Shown piece after piece: positions 53,891-63,359 of a stretch of 64,000 bases of DNA. Each line of letters starts with the position of its first letter. The stretch's first letter is position 1. Position numbers and translations under genes: made by a program. The stretch comes from Butyrivibrio sp. X503 (lineage in GTDB: Bacteria; Bacillota; Clostridia; Lachnospirales; Lachnospiraceae). The stretch spans positions 434,001-498,000 of the forward strand of contig NZ_RAIQ01000001.1 of NCBI RefSeq assembly GCF_003625475.1. The letters are read 5' to 3'. The notes beneath the pieces were generated by a model. That model was not told the DNA's origin, did not search any database, and worked only from the letters and a program-made list of their open reading frames with translations.

Positions 53891-54619
53891 TTACCTGATT
53901 ATCTTTCCCAAGAACTGTTTTACTCTTTCGCTCTCAGGATTATTGAAAAAGTGCTCCGGAGTTCCGGACTCGATTATCTGTCCGTCCTCCATGAAGATCA
54001 CTCTGTCAGCAACTTGTTTTGCAAATCCCATCTCGTGGGTGACAACCACCATCGTTATACTCTCTTTTGCAAGCTTGATCATTACGTCGAGAACTTCCTG
54101 AATTGTCTCGGGATCAAGCGCCGATGTTGGTTCATCAAAAAGAATTATCTTACTCTGCGAACAAAGTGCTCTGGCAATCGCTATTCTCTGCTGCTGTCCG
54201 CCCGAAAGAGTTGTTGGATAAACATCCGCTTTATCTTTGAGCCCTACAATATCAAGATAGTGATAAGCAAGCTCCTCCGCTTCTTTTTTGGGTTTATGCT
54301 GAAGCTTTATGGGACCGATCGTGAGATTTTTAAGTACTGTCATGTGAGGATACAGATTAAACTGCTGAAATACCATCGAAGTGTTATCCCTGATGACCTT
54401 GGTCTTATTCTTGGTCGTAAGCTCCGTCCCGTTAATGTAAACGTGTCCGCTGCTTGGAACCTCAAGGAAATTCATGCACCGAACGGTTGTCGATTTACCG
54501 GAACCGGAAGGGCCGATTATAACAAGCTTTTCTCCTTCCTCGACTTCAAGATTCACGTCTTTAAGAACGTGGAGGTCTCCAAAGTTTTTATTTACATTTT
54601 CAAGCTTGATCATTGCCAT
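53891..54619 (-). CDS. Polar amino acid ABC transporter ATPase (GlnQ-like)
   Basis: 242 residues: Walker [19 protein letters not shown], signature [15 protein letters not shown], Walker [14 protein letters not shown] and the [21 protein letters not shown]-loop. First gene of the six-gene operon; the weak ribosome site AAAGG suggests control in the leader. Confidence 0.9.
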   Translation of the reverse strand: MAMIKLENVNKNFGDLHVLKDVNLEVEEGEKLVIIGPSGSGKSTTVRCMNFLEVPSSGHVYINGTELTTKNKTKVIRDNTSMVFQQFNLYPHMTVLKNLTIGPIKLQHKPKKEAEELAYHYLDIVGLKDKADVYPTTLSGGQQQRIAIARALCSQSKIILFDEPTSALDPETIQEVLDVMIKLAKESITMVVVTHEMGFAKQVADRVIFMEDGQIIESGTPEHFFNNPESERVKQFLGKIIR

Positions 54620-54652
54620 AAGCTGTTGCCTTTCTTTCCCAAATGCAAAGAA

Positions 54653-54679
54653 GGCGCTCCGGTATCAAACCGAAACGCC
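54653..54679 (-). other. Leader hairpin 2 of the amino acid importer operon
   Basis: GGCG/CGCC ends (54653-54656 with 54676-54679) with an inner CCGGT/ACCG pairing. On the minus strand it begins GGCGTTT and ends GAGCGCCTT, as does hairpin 1 upstream, so the two look like a tandem pair. It lies about 35 nt before the ATPase start. Confidence 0.45.
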
Positions 54680-54729
54680 ATTGTTTCAATGCATCTGTAT
54701 TAGGATGAGTATGAATAAGAATAACAGTG

Positions 54730-54768
54730 AAAGGCGCTCTGAAACACTAAGTGAATCAAAACGCCTTT
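54730..54768 (-). other. Leader hairpin 1 of the amino acid importer operon
   Basis: AAAGGCG/CGCCTTT stem (54730-54736 with 54762-54768) with inner pairs. Shares the GGCGTTT start and AGCGCCTT end with hairpin 2. It begins within a few nt of the predicted transcription start near 54773. Confidence 0.5.
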
Positions 54769-54771
54769 GTT

Positions 54772-54807
54772 TGTATACAAGTATACATTGAAGTTTCTTT
54801 TTGTCAA
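54772..54807 (-). promoter_or_regulatory. Amino acid importer promoter with TGTATA-N4-TATACA operator
   Basis: Minus strand TTGACA (54802-54807), 16 bp, TATACT (54780-54785). TGTATACAAGTATACA (54772-54787) covers the -10 box, a repressor position. It differs by one base from the palindrome in the livJ leader. Confidence 0.75.
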
Positions 54808-54847
54808 CTCTCTTTTTTAAAAAAATTTTTGGATTGCGCCACCTTAC

Positions 54848-56206
54848 TCAGTCCTTAAAGGTTCTAAGCTCCGAATAAGCCAGCGGAACTGCGATAAGAG
54901 TGGATAAAATATCCGCACACGACTGTGTGATCTCAACTCCAGTGATCCCAAATAATCTGGGAAGCAAAAGAATAAGCGGAATAAAGCAGATACCGTTTCT
55001 GGCGGATGCAGTAATTGAAGCTTTGACTCCTTTTCCGATCGACTGAAGCATCATGTTACTGATAACGATGGGGCCTGATAAGAATAGTGTGATACACTGG
55101 AATCTGAGTGCTTTGATTCCGACCTCAACCGCTGCTTGATCCTTAGAAAAAAGAGCTATCAGATTCGGGGCGAAATAGTAACAGACCGCACCGATTCCGA
55201 TGAGGAAAAGCGTCGAGTACTTTACGCAGAAATTAAAGCCATCTTTTACTCTCCTCAAAAGTCCTGCACCGTAGTTAAACGAGCACACAGGCTGGTAACC
55301 CTGGCCAAAGCCTATAAGCGCAGAAGCCATGAGCATCATGATCCTTGTCGCAACGCTCATTCCGGCAATCGCAGCGTCTGAGCCTATCGCACCTGCCGTT
55401 CTGTTAAGAAGGAGAGTTGCGATAGCAGCAAGCCCCTGCCTAAATAAAGACGGAATACCTCCGTTTACTATCTCAAGAAGATAATGACCGTTAAGCCTTA
55501 TATTTTTGATGCTGAGCTTTATATTCTCGCCCTTTGTCGTTCCGATAAGAAGAACTACAAAGCTTGTTATCTGTCCCATTACGGTCGCGATAGCGGCTCC
55601 CGTAACCTGCATGTGGAATCCCATGATAAGAAGCGGATCGAGAACCATATTCATGACCGCTCCGCTCATAAGTCCAATCATCGCATAGTACGCGCTTCCC
55701 TGGAATCTGAGCTGATTGTTTATAACAAACTGAGCCATCATAAACGGCGCGCCCAAAAGAATTATCCGCATGTAGTCTTTGGTAAAAGCAAGACTCTGTG
55801 CGCTCTTTGCTCCAAGTGCACTTGCAATATCAGTCAAAAAAACATTTCCGACTATCGCAAAGATAACGCCCAGGATTATAGATAATGCAAAACCGGTTGA
55901 AGCCATCTCGTCGGCTTCTTTATAATTCTCGGCGCCAAGCATTCTGGAAAGATAATTACCCGAACCGTGTCCGCAAAAGAAACCCGTTGCCTGAATAAGC
56001 GCCATAACCGTAAATACAAGGCCTACTGCCGCTGTCGCCGCTGTGTTTACCGTAGGATCGTTTGATACCCTCGCCACGAAAAAAGTATCCGCGGTATTAT
56101 AGATTCCCGTAACCAGCATGCTCATGATCGTAGGAAAAGCCAGCGTCATGATAAGCTTGGGAATGGGAGTGGTGGTAAGATATTCTCTTCTGTTCTGTGT
56201 TGCCAT
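54848..56206 (-). CDS. MATE family efflux transporter
   Basis: 452 residues, twelve helices expected. The N-terminal block LIMTLAFPTIMSMLVTGIYN followed by TADTFFVARVS and the repeated half GMSVATRIMMLMASALIGFG with GYQPVCSFNYGAG are typical of multidrug/Na+ antiporters of the MATE group. Substrate unknown. Single gene; the next gene downstream has its own promoter. Confidence 0.9.
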   Translation of the reverse strand: MATQNRREYLTTTPIPKLIMTLAFPTIMSMLVTGIYNTADTFFVARVSNDPTVNTAATAAVGLVFTVMALIQATGFFCGHGSGNYLSRMLGAENYKEADEMASTGFALSIILGVIFAIVGNVFLTDIASALGAKSAQSLAFTKDYMRIILLGAPFMMAQFVINNQLRFQGSAYYAMIGLMSGAVMNMVLDPLLIMGFHMQVTGAAIATVMGQITSFVVLLIGTTKGENIKLSIKNIRLNGHYLLEIVNGGIPSLFRQGLAAIATLLLNRTAGAIGSDAAIAGMSVATRIMMLMASALIGFGQGYQPVCSFNYGAGLLRRVKDGFNFCVKYSTLFLIGIGAVCYYFAPNLIALFSKDQAAVEVGIKALRFQCITLFLSGPIVISNMMLQSIGKGVKASITASARNGICFIPLILLLPRLFGITGVEITQSCADILSTLIAVPLAYSELRTFKD

Positions 56207-56241
56207 TTTAATGCCTCGTATAATAATGATGTTCCGCTCTA

Positions 56242-57486
56242 TTACTTGAGCTCATCAAATTTAGCTTTCATAGTGGGATTGCCCCTGGTAAGCTTTTTGA
56301 TACTGATATCTTCAACTTTATTATTGGCAATCCTAAGCTGATTGTCCGAACCAATAAGTTCTTTTTTCACCTTTTCAAGATGAAGAATTGTCTTATCAAT
56401 CTCTTCAATCGCCTTATCAAAATGATTTTTGGCATGCGTATAATTTTTAGCAAAATCATCCTTGAACTTCATTAGACTGTCTTCAAAATTGGATATATCA
56501 ATGTCCTGATTGCGGACCATTGCAAGCTCCTGCTTGTATTCAAGCGCGCCAAGCGCAGCATTTCTAAGAAGTGTGATTATAGGAATGAAGCACTGAGGCC
56601 TTACAACATACATCTTGTCGAATTTATAAGAAACATCTACAATTCCTGCATTGTAAAGCTCGCTGTCGCTCTCAAGGAGAGAAACAAGAACAGCATATTC
56701 GCACTTCTTCTCGTTGCGGTCTTTATCCAGCTCCTTGAAGAAATCTTCGTTCTTATGCTTGGTCGCAGTCTCATCCATCTCGTTCTTCATTTCGAACATA
56801 ATGGAAATAATCTCGACACCGTTCTCATCGCATTCTCTGTAGATGTAATCGCCCTTACTTCCGCTTCTTGCATCATTATCTTTTTCAAAATATGCATTCT
56901 TAAAAGCGGTGGCCCTGAGCTGATTGAACTGTATCTCGCAGTGCTGTTCAAGAGTTTCGCCGACCATCTTCGTGGACATCTTGGTCTTTAAGTCCTTATA
57001 GAACTCAACTTCTTTTTCCTTCTGTTCCAGGAGGATCTTTCCTTTTTCTTTTTCCTGCAAAAGAGCATTCTCGAGCTCGTGCTTTTCATCGTTAAGCGCC
57101 GCTGCAATCTTATTCTTTTCACTCTCAACCTTATTGACAGCTTCAAGGACCGCAAGTTTGGTTTTATCTTCGGCTCCTTTTATTTCCATAGAAAGAAGGC
57201 TCTTTTCCTCAAGAGCCTTGTTAAGCTTAGCCTGAAGGTCTTCAAGTTCCTTCCTGTGATCCTCTTTTTCTTTTTCATACTGAGACCTGCTCTTAAGGAT
57301 TATCTCATTCTCCTTTGCAGCAAGCTCAAGCTCGTGTTTTTCTTTATAATGCTTTTCAAGCTCAAAAACGCGGCTCGAAAGATCTTTTTCGAACTCCTTG
57401 TCTCTGATCTGCTTCATTATGGAGCCAAGCTCCGTATCATCAACCGTAAACGCCTGTCCGCAGTGCGGGCACTTTAGTTCAGCCAT
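56242..57486 (-). CDS. DUF2130 domain protein
   Basis: 414 residues. A zinc-ribbon-like start (LKCPHCGQAF) is followed by a long coiled coil (about 30-165) and the DUF2130 core: MVGETLEQHCEIQFNQLRAT, GSKGDYIYRE, FEMKNEMDETATKHKNEDFF, YVVRPQCFIPII. The core resembles restriction-endonuclease-like folds (E-x-K). Role unknown. GGAGGGG precedes the ATG at 57486. Confidence 0.82.
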   Translation of the reverse strand: MAELKCPHCGQAFTVDDTELGSIMKQIRDKEFEKDLSSRVFELEKHYKEKHELELAAKENEIILKSRSQYEKEKEDHRKELEDLQAKLNKALEEKSLLSMEIKGAEDKTKLAVLEAVNKVESEKNKIAAALNDEKHELENALLQEKEKGKILLEQKEKEVEFYKDLKTKMSTKMVGETLEQHCEIQFNQLRATAFKNAYFEKDNDARSGSKGDYIYRECDENGVEIISIMFEMKNEMDETATKHKNEDFFKELDKDRNEKKCEYAVLVSLLESDSELYNAGIVDVSYKFDKMYVVRPQCFIPIITLLRNAALGALEYKQELAMVRNQDIDISNFEDSLMKFKDDFAKNYTHAKNHFDKAIEEIDKTILHLEKVKKELIGSDNQLRIANNKVEDISIKKLTRGNPTMKAKFDELK

Positions 57487-57585
57487 ATTCCCCTCCATAT
57501 TCAGGTCCAAAAATCAACGGGATTTTTACCTACTATTCCATAATAGTTTGTATATGGAAAAAGGTCAAAGCAATCGCGATATAAG

Positions 57586-58809
57586 TTAATTTGAATAAAA
57601 ATATATGCTTTCTTTTTCTTCGTCCACCTTATAAGTCAGATCAAAGAGCTTGCAGAAATCATCTGCCGTAAGCATGATAAGCGGTCTGTTATCCGGTCCG
57701 GCGTAAGCTGTAAATGATAGATTTTTCCCATCTCTTATCACTTTGACTTTTGATATGCTCTTATCATAGTCTTCACTTTCTCCATTATAATAAGCCGTCA
57801 TCTTCCACTTATGTCCGTTGATCTCCCATTCGGATTCCAGATTCAGTTTTCTTTCCTTCTGATCTGTAGAGATCAATGTATATTGCCCGCCTAAGTGATC
57901 CACGTATTCAGGGATAACAAGAGCCGGGCTCCCCCAATAGTCAGCCACTAGGCCGCAATCTACGACCATCATGTACTTCTCTATATCGTAATTATACGCA
58001 GAATAACAATACTCATCTGTTATCAATCCGGCGTATACATACGGACTATTATTATTGTCATACAGCATCTCTTCATCGTTTAAAAAGACATGATTCAACT
58101 TGGACTTATGCTGTTTACTCGTTATTTCATCAAGCCCTGTATATGTTTCTTTTGAAAAAACACCGTCAGTGATCTTCTGCGCAATCGCATCTTTTATCTC
58201 TTCGGTTATTTCTTCGGTGCTTTTATCCGAACCATTAATCTTAAATTGTATAAATTGGGATGTATTGCCGTCTTCTTTATTGATTCCGGACAAATAGATA
58301 TAACAATAAGGATGGGCATCCAAGAACTCCCGAGAATTATATTTCATTTCATCACTGTAAATCATATTTGCAGTGTGAATACTTTCCGCCACAGATTCAA
58401 TTTCATTTATATCTCTGATAGGGATCGCACCGGTATATTCGATTTCGTATCCCTTAAAAAGCTGATTTATATCGTCTTTGTATATCTCATGTATTTTTTT
58501 TACATAGTCATCGCTTATGCTTTTCTCATAATAAAGAACAGTACTTGAAGTAGGAAAAAAAACAGCGGATCTGCAAGTAACAACTTCAAATTCCAGATCA
58601 CGCTCTTTTGACCGTACTGTATATACTACCGCTCGAGGTGACTCACTGACCTCTTCAATACTGACAATCTCATGTTCTTCATTACACAATTGGTCAATGT
58701 ATTTTTTGACTTCTCTCTTTGAATGTACTGGAGCATTTGCCGTACACGCACATAAAATAAAAATCATTGCCATCAACATAAGTACAAGCGCTATCTTTTT
58801 CTTTTTCAA
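57586..58809 (-). CDS. Lipoprotein of unknown function
   Basis: 407 residues with a signal and Cys20/22 lipobox-like ILCAC. The body is rich in Tyr, Asp and Glu, and I recognise no domain. The C-terminus (KVDEEKESIYFYSN) is similar in style to copper-amine-oxidase-like N-domains but too short to call. Single gene. Confidence 0.65.
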   Translation of the reverse strand: MKKKKIALVLMLMAMIFILCACTANAPVHSKREVKKYIDQLCNEEHEIVSIEEVSESPRAVVYTVRSKERDLEFEVVTCRSAVFFPTSSTVLYYEKSISDDYVKKIHEIYKDDINQLFKGYEIEYTGAIPIRDINEIESVAESIHTANMIYSDEMKYNSREFLDAHPYCYIYLSGINKEDGNTSQFIQFKINGSDKSTEEITEEIKDAIAQKITDGVFSKETYTGLDEITSKQHKSKLNHVFLNDEEMLYDNNNSPYVYAGLITDEYCYSAYNYDIEKYMMVVDCGLVADYWGSPALVIPEYVDHLGGQYTLISTDQKERKLNLESEWEINGHKWKMTAYYNGESEDYDKSISKVKVIRDGKNLSFTAYAGPDNRPLIMLTADDFCKLFDLTYKVDEEKESIYFYSN

Positions 58810-58923
58810 TTTCTCTCTCCCAACATATGCTTTTTTATGAGATTTTATAGTATTCTTCGATCACTTTCAACAGTGTTCCTTCCTTACCGTAAACATCAGG
58901 AATGGAATCTGTATTGTTTCATG

Positions 58924-59544
58924 TTATATTCTCATAGCCTCAATCTTCTCGGTAATAGCTTCGGCAAGCGCCTCGTGTCCCCTTTCATCGAGGTGCTCAT
59001 CGTCGCGCTTGCTTGCCTTTGCATATGAAGAAGCGGCAAGGAATCTGTTCCCCCTTCTTTCCGCAATGCGTCTGTAGGTATCTGCAAGTTCTTTGCTCCT
59101 GGTTACTGAAGCGGTGTCAAACTCAGGATCTTTGCTTGGCTTCCAGACTTCGTCTCCGAGGTGTATAGGAGATACTACCAGAACCTTCTCGGGAGAAACG
59201 TACTTTTCAATCTCCTCAATGCAGCGCTCAAGACCTTTTCCGATTATATGAGGATTGGCGTTGTAGTAAGCTTTGCAATCATTTGTTCCGAGCATAATTA
59301 TAACGCCGTCTAAGGGAGATGCGCTTTCCAATATAAGAGGAAGTGTATCGACACCTTTTCTGAAAGGTCTTATCTCATCCTCAAATACGGTTGTTCTTCC
59401 GCAGAGTCCCTCTTCTATTATCTTTGTGTCATCAAGTTTATTTTGAACAAGGCCCGTCCATCTGACTTCGCCGGGGTATCTTTCTTTTGTTCCGGGGATA
59501 AGTCCCCATGTATTTGAATCACCGAATGCAAGTATGTTTTTCAT
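58924..59544 (-). CDS. SGNH/GDSL family esterase
   Basis: 206 residues, no signal peptide. Block I ILAFGDSNTWG (nucleophile Ser), block III LGTNDCK and block V DDEHLDERGHEALA with the Asp/His pair are in place. Members hydrolyse acyl or acetyl esters, often on sugars; substrate unknown. GGAGAG precedes the ATG. Confidence 0.88.
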   Translation of the reverse strand: MKNILAFGDSNTWGLIPGTKERYPGEVRWTGLVQNKLDDTKIIEEGLCGRTTVFEDEIRPFRKGVDTLPLILESASPLDGVIIMLGTNDCKAYYNANPHIIGKGLERCIEEIEKYVSPEKVLVVSPIHLGDEVWKPSKDPEFDTASVTRSKELADTYRRIAERRGNRFLAASSYAKASKRDDEHLDERGHEALAEAITEKIEAMRI

Positions 59545-59647
59545 AGCTTTTCTCTCCTTTGATGATTCTATTATGAATTGCTTTTTTCAAAATGTATAAT
59601 ATTGACAACTTATAGGTACAGATAAGCATTTCATATTACACAATTTC

Positions 59648-59662
59648 GTACTACAATAGTAC
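59648..59662. promoter_or_regulatory. Palindrome between divergent hydrolase genes
   Basis: GTACT-N5-AGTAC in the 186-bp gap between the GDSL esterase and the beta-lactamase-like gene. Possibly an operator; I could not place promoters here with confidence. Confidence 0.3.
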
Positions 59663-59730
59663 AGGATAAAAACGAAGTGATTCGTATTATTATCATGATA
59701 AATTATGGCACTTGTGAAAGGGAACACACT

Positions 59731-60897
59731 ATGAGAGACAAACAGAGACTTGTTCAGGAATGCATGGACAAAGCAGTTTTTAAACAGGAGGTTGCCGGAG
59801 TCGTAGCGCTCGAGATAAAAGAGGGCAAAGAAGTCCTTTTTGCCAAAAGCGGATTTTCGGATATCAAAAACGGCATCCCCGTAAGCCGCGATACAATCTT
59901 CAGACTCTACTCGCAGTCCAAGCCCATTACAGCAGCCGCTGCCATGGCGCTTGTCGAAGACGGTATCATCGATCTTGGGGAACCTGTAGGAAACTACATC
60001 GACAGCTTCAATAATCAGACATATCTTTGCAAAGGTAAGGTCCGTAAAGTCCCCGTTGATAAAAAAATGAGAATTCGCGACCTTATGAACATGACTTCGG
60101 GACTTGTATATCCCGGAATCGGCACTCCTACCGAGGTTGCCGTAGGGCGCCTTATGACCGGCATGGAAAAGAGACTTGGCACGGACAAGATGATGTCAAC
60201 AATGGAATTCGCAGAAAAAATCGGTAAGATCCCGCTTAATTTCTTGCCCGGAAGCCACTTCCAATACGGAACAAGCGCGGACGTCCTCGGTGCGGTTATA
60301 GAAAAAGCGTCGGGAATGACCTTCGGAGATTTTGTAAGGGCAAGAATCCTCGATCCTCTTAGAATGAACGACACAGACTTCTACGTACCGGCAAGCAAAT
60401 TAGACCGTCTATCCAAGGCTTATAGGAATGTAAAGGGAAGGCTTATAGAATATCACGGAGACAGACTCGTCATCAGAAATGATGGTGGCAGGAACCCGTT
60501 TGAATCGGGCGGTGCAGGTCTTTTCTCAACTGTAGACGACTACGCACGTTTCGGACATATGCTTCTTAATAACGGTAAATTCGGCAATAAGCGGATTCTT
60601 TCCGCCAATACTGTAAAGTATCTTACATCAGGCAAGCTTACGTCTTATCAGCAGCCTGATTTCGATAACTGGCAAGGGCTTGAAGGCTTCACCTACGGTA
60701 ATCTCATGAGAGTGCTTGATGATCCTTCACAGGCTTCTATTATAGGTAATAAAGGCGAATACGGCTGGGACGGCTGGCTCGGAGCATATTTTGTAAACGA
60801 TCCGTCCACGATGACCACATTTATCATGCTGGTTCAACGTTTTGACTACGGTACCGGCCCTCTTACAAGGAAACTCAGAAACATTATCTTTTCATAA
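59731..60897 (+). CDS. Serine hydrolase, beta-lactamase (class C/EstB-like) family
   Basis: 388 residues, no signal peptide, so cytoplasmic. SxxK motif in RLYSQSKPITAAAAMALVED, the second motif as YGTSADVLGAV (Y-x-x), and the region of the third motif as GWDGWLGAYFVND. Such enzymes are usually esterases or peptidases rather than antibiotic-resistance enzymes. AAAGGG lies before the ATG at 59731; the earlier ATG at 59677 lacks a site. Confidence 0.83.
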   Translation: MRDKQRLVQECMDKAVFKQEVAGVVALEIKEGKEVLFAKSGFSDIKNGIPVSRDTIFRLYSQSKPITAAAAMALVEDGIIDLGEPVGNYIDSFNNQTYLCKGKVRKVPVDKKMRIRDLMNMTSGLVYPGIGTPTEVAVGRLMTGMEKRLGTDKMMSTMEFAEKIGKIPLNFLPGSHFQYGTSADVLGAVIEKASGMTFGDFVRARILDPLRMNDTDFYVPASKLDRLSKAYRNVKGRLIEYHGDRLVIRNDGGRNPFESGGAGLFSTVDDYARFGHMLLNNGKFGNKRILSANTVKYLTSGKLTSYQQPDFDNWQGLEGFTYGNLMRVLDDPSQASIIGNKGEYGWDGWLGAYFVNDPSTMTTFIMLVQRFDYGTGPLTRKLRNIIFS

Positions 60898-60918
60898 TTC
60901 ATTTTATAGGGGGAATAC

Positions 60919-61575
60919 ATGGAAAAGATATCCGTAAAAGAATGGCTCATTAGAGTTGCACTACTGATGATCGGACTTATCATCGCCCACCTTGGCGTAA
61001 CACTGTTTCTTCTGGTGGATCTTGGCTCCGATCCGTTTAACGTCCTGATCCAGGGTATTTTCAGACGCCTTGATGCCATCAGCCTTATCCCGGGGCTTAC
61101 ACACGGACGTGTACACATCGCGATCAGCCTTCTTATAATCTTTGTTCTGCTTGCTGTAGACAGAAGCTATATCAAGATCGGAACTCTTCTTTGCATGATA
61201 TTCGGAGGCCCTATAATCGATTTCTTTTCTCTGATATTAAATCCTATTATCGGCAAGGTTACGGCCTTGCCGGTAAGGATCATTATTCTCGCCCTCGGCT
61301 GCGTGATCCTAGCTTTCGGAATGACGATAGTAATAAAGTCAGATGCGGGAACAGGCCCTAATGACCTTGTTGCCGTTGTTATAAGCGATAAGCTAAAAAA
61401 GAACTTCAGCATCATGAGGATCATAGTCGACAGCCTTTTTGTTATAATAGGCTGGCTTCTTGGCGGCACTTTCGGCATAGGTACGCTCATCTGCGCTGCC
61501 CTCGTCGGTCCGGTCGCCGGTTTCTTTATGCCTTTTAGTGAAAAAATATGTTCCAAGGCCGTTAGTGTGATATAA
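60919..61575 (+). CDS. YczE/YitT-family membrane protein
   Basis: 218 residues, about five to six helices. The GSDPFNVLIQGI segment after helix 1 and the later SDAGTGPNDLVAVVI repeat are typical of the YczE/YyaS group. Function unknown. Lies 21 nt after the hydrolase and 29 nt before the NadR-like gene, so probably in one transcript. Confidence 0.78.
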   Translation: MEKISVKEWLIRVALLMIGLIIAHLGVTLFLLVDLGSDPFNVLIQGIFRRLDAISLIPGLTHGRVHIAISLLIIFVLLAVDRSYIKIGTLLCMIFGGPIIDFFSLILNPIIGKVTALPVRIIILALGCVILAFGMTIVIKSDAGTGPNDLVAVVISDKLKKNFSIMRIIVDSLFVIIGWLLGGTFGIGTLICAALVGPVAGFFMPFSEKICSKAVSVI

Positions 61576-61604
61576 TACGTAAAAACTAACGAAAGGCACC
61601 AACA

Positions 61605-62120
61605 ATGAATATAGGTATTGTATTTGGCTGCTTTATTCCCATGCACAAGGGACATGAATCACTTATTAAAACAGCTCTTTCGGAAAATGATAAAGTAATA
61701 ATCGCAGTCTGCGGCTATCAAAATGACCGCGGACGCGATTTTCTTGACTTTAATACACGCATCAAGCTCGTGACCAAGATGTTTGAAGCACAAAAAGATA
61801 AAGTAATTGTCGTACAGATTGATGATAAAAAGCTCGGTCTCGACGGAACCTTCACCCATGAAAACTGGGTGCTCTGGGGAGACGAGCTGTTCTCAAATGC
61901 AGGCATCAGCCCTGACAGCGCTACTTTTAACTGGTATACAGGTGAACCTTCTTATGTAGAAAAGCTCAGCGCAATTTACCCTACTCACAACTTTAAATTA
62001 GTTGACCGCACTATTATTAAGACTTCCGGAACTCAGATCAGAAAAAACCCCGGAATTCACGCAGATGACATTAACGAAACCTTCAGAGAATATTTGGCAA
62101 AAACCGGAAAACTGTTATAA
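61605..62120 (+). CDS. NadR-type nicotinamide-nucleotide adenylyltransferase
   Basis: 171 residues. Nucleotidyltransferase motif HxGH in GCFIPMHKGHESLI and the C-terminal TSGTQIRKNPGIH (the SxTxxR motif of the family). The order and length match the adenylyltransferase domain of NadR without its kinase and repressor parts. It would convert NMN or nicotinate mononucleotide to the dinucleotide. The adjoining pncB and nadE support an NAD salvage role. Confidence 0.82.
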   Translation: MNIGIVFGCFIPMHKGHESLIKTALSENDKVIIAVCGYQNDRGRDFLDFNTRIKLVTKMFEAQKDKVIVVQIDDKKLGLDGTFTHENWVLWGDELFSNAGISPDSATFNWYTGEPSYVEKLSAIYPTHNFKLVDRTIIKTSGTQIRKNPGIHADDINETFREYLAKTGKLL

Positions 62121-62153
62121 TTTGATTTTTTGAATTAAAAGAGGAGAGAAAAA

Positions 62154-63359
62154 ATGCAAAACATTATCAGCAGTCTACTTGAAACAGATCTTTACAAGTT
62201 TTCAATGGGACAGGCAATCTATCACAACTTCCCTGACTACACGACCACATGGTCTTTTAAGTGTAGAAACAAAGATGTCTTTTTCACAGAAGAGATGGTC
62301 GAAGAGATCAAGCGTCAGATTCTTGCTTACTGCGACCTCACTTTTACTGAGGAAGAGCTCACATACCTTAAGGGCATCAAATGGATCAAGAAATCCTATG
62401 TAGATTTCCTTCGTCTTTGGCATCCGAGATACGAAGATTTCACTATAGGAACAAATGCAGAGTGCGGACTTACGATCGAGACCAACGGAACATGGCTCAA
62501 CACTTCATTATATGAGATACCGACTCTTGCGATCGTAAATGAAGTATATTTCAGAATGGCATATGACTACGACGAGCTCATGGCTTCTTTCGAGCAAAAG
62601 CTTGATGAGAAGATCAAGGCTCTGACAGATAAAAAATACACGATCGGTGCTTTCAGTGAGTTTGGTCTCAGAAGAAGGCTTTCCGCGCAGGCTCAGGAAC
62701 TTGCTGTTATGAAGCTTAAGAATGCCGATCTCGGCGATTCAAAGTTTGTCGGAACTTCAAATGTTCTTTTGGCAAAAGAGCTTGGTGTTAATCCCGTAGG
62801 AACCATGGCACACGAGTGGATCATGTGTGTAGGTCAGGGTAATCACAAACACAACCCCGCATATTCCAACTGGTATGCACTTGATTTCTGGGTAAAAGAA
62901 TATGGAATTCTCAACGGAACAGCCCTCACGGATGCGATCACAACAGACTGCTTCCTTCGCGACTTCCAGCTGACATATTCAACTCTTTTCTCAGGTGTTC
63001 GTCACGACAGCGGCGATCCGATCGAGTGGGGTGAAAAGATGATCAATCATTACAAGAGCCTTGGAATCGATCCTACAACAAAGACTCTTCTCTTTAGTGA
63101 CAGCCTTGATTTTGAGAGAGCAGACAAGATCTTTGCTCACTTTAACGGAAAGGCAAGAGTTGCGTTCGGAATCGGTACTTACATTGCAAACGACACCTTT
63201 GTTCCGGCGCTCAACATTGTAATGAAGACAACCGCATGTAACGGTCAGGACGTTGCCAAGATTTCCGACGTTGAGGGAAAGGGCATGTGCAAGAATCCCG
63301 CATATGTTGATTACTTACAGAGATGTATTAACTGGAGAATGGAGCACGAAACGGTATGA
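62154..63359 (+). CDS. pncB: Nicotinate phosphoribosyltransferase
   Basis: 401 residues, standard. ETDLYKFSMGQAIYHNFPDY at the start, EFGLRRRLSAQAQEL, GTMAHEWIMCVGQGNH and FSGVRHDSGDPIEWGEKM are conserved PncB blocks. It forms nicotinate mononucleotide from nicotinate. GAGGAGAG precedes the ATG; overlaps nadE by 4 nt (ATGA). Confidence 0.94.
   Translation: MQNIISSLLETDLYKFSMGQAIYHNFPDYTTTWSFKCRNKDVFFTEEMVEEIKRQILAYCDLTFTEEELTYLKGIKWIKKSYVDFLRLWHPRYEDFTIGTNAECGLTIETNGTWLNTSLYEIPTLAIVNEVYFRMAYDYDELMASFEQKLDEKIKALTDKKYTIGAFSEFGLRRRLSAQAQELAVMKLKNADLGDSKFVGTSNVLLAKELGVNPVGTMAHEWIMCVGQGNHKHNPAYSNWYALDFWVKEYGILNGTALTDAITTDCFLRDFQLTYSTLFSGVRHDSGDPIEWGEKMINHYKSLGIDPTTKTLLFSDSLDFERADKIFAHFNGKARVAFGIGTYIANDTFVPALNIVMKTTACNGQDVAKISDVEGKGMCKNPAYVDYLQRCINWRMEHETV

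Noticed and set aside
59677..59730. N-terminal extension of the beta-lactamase-like protein
   Set aside because: The first ATG lacks a ribosome site and the added residues do not fit the family; the ATG at 59731 has AAAGGG upstream.
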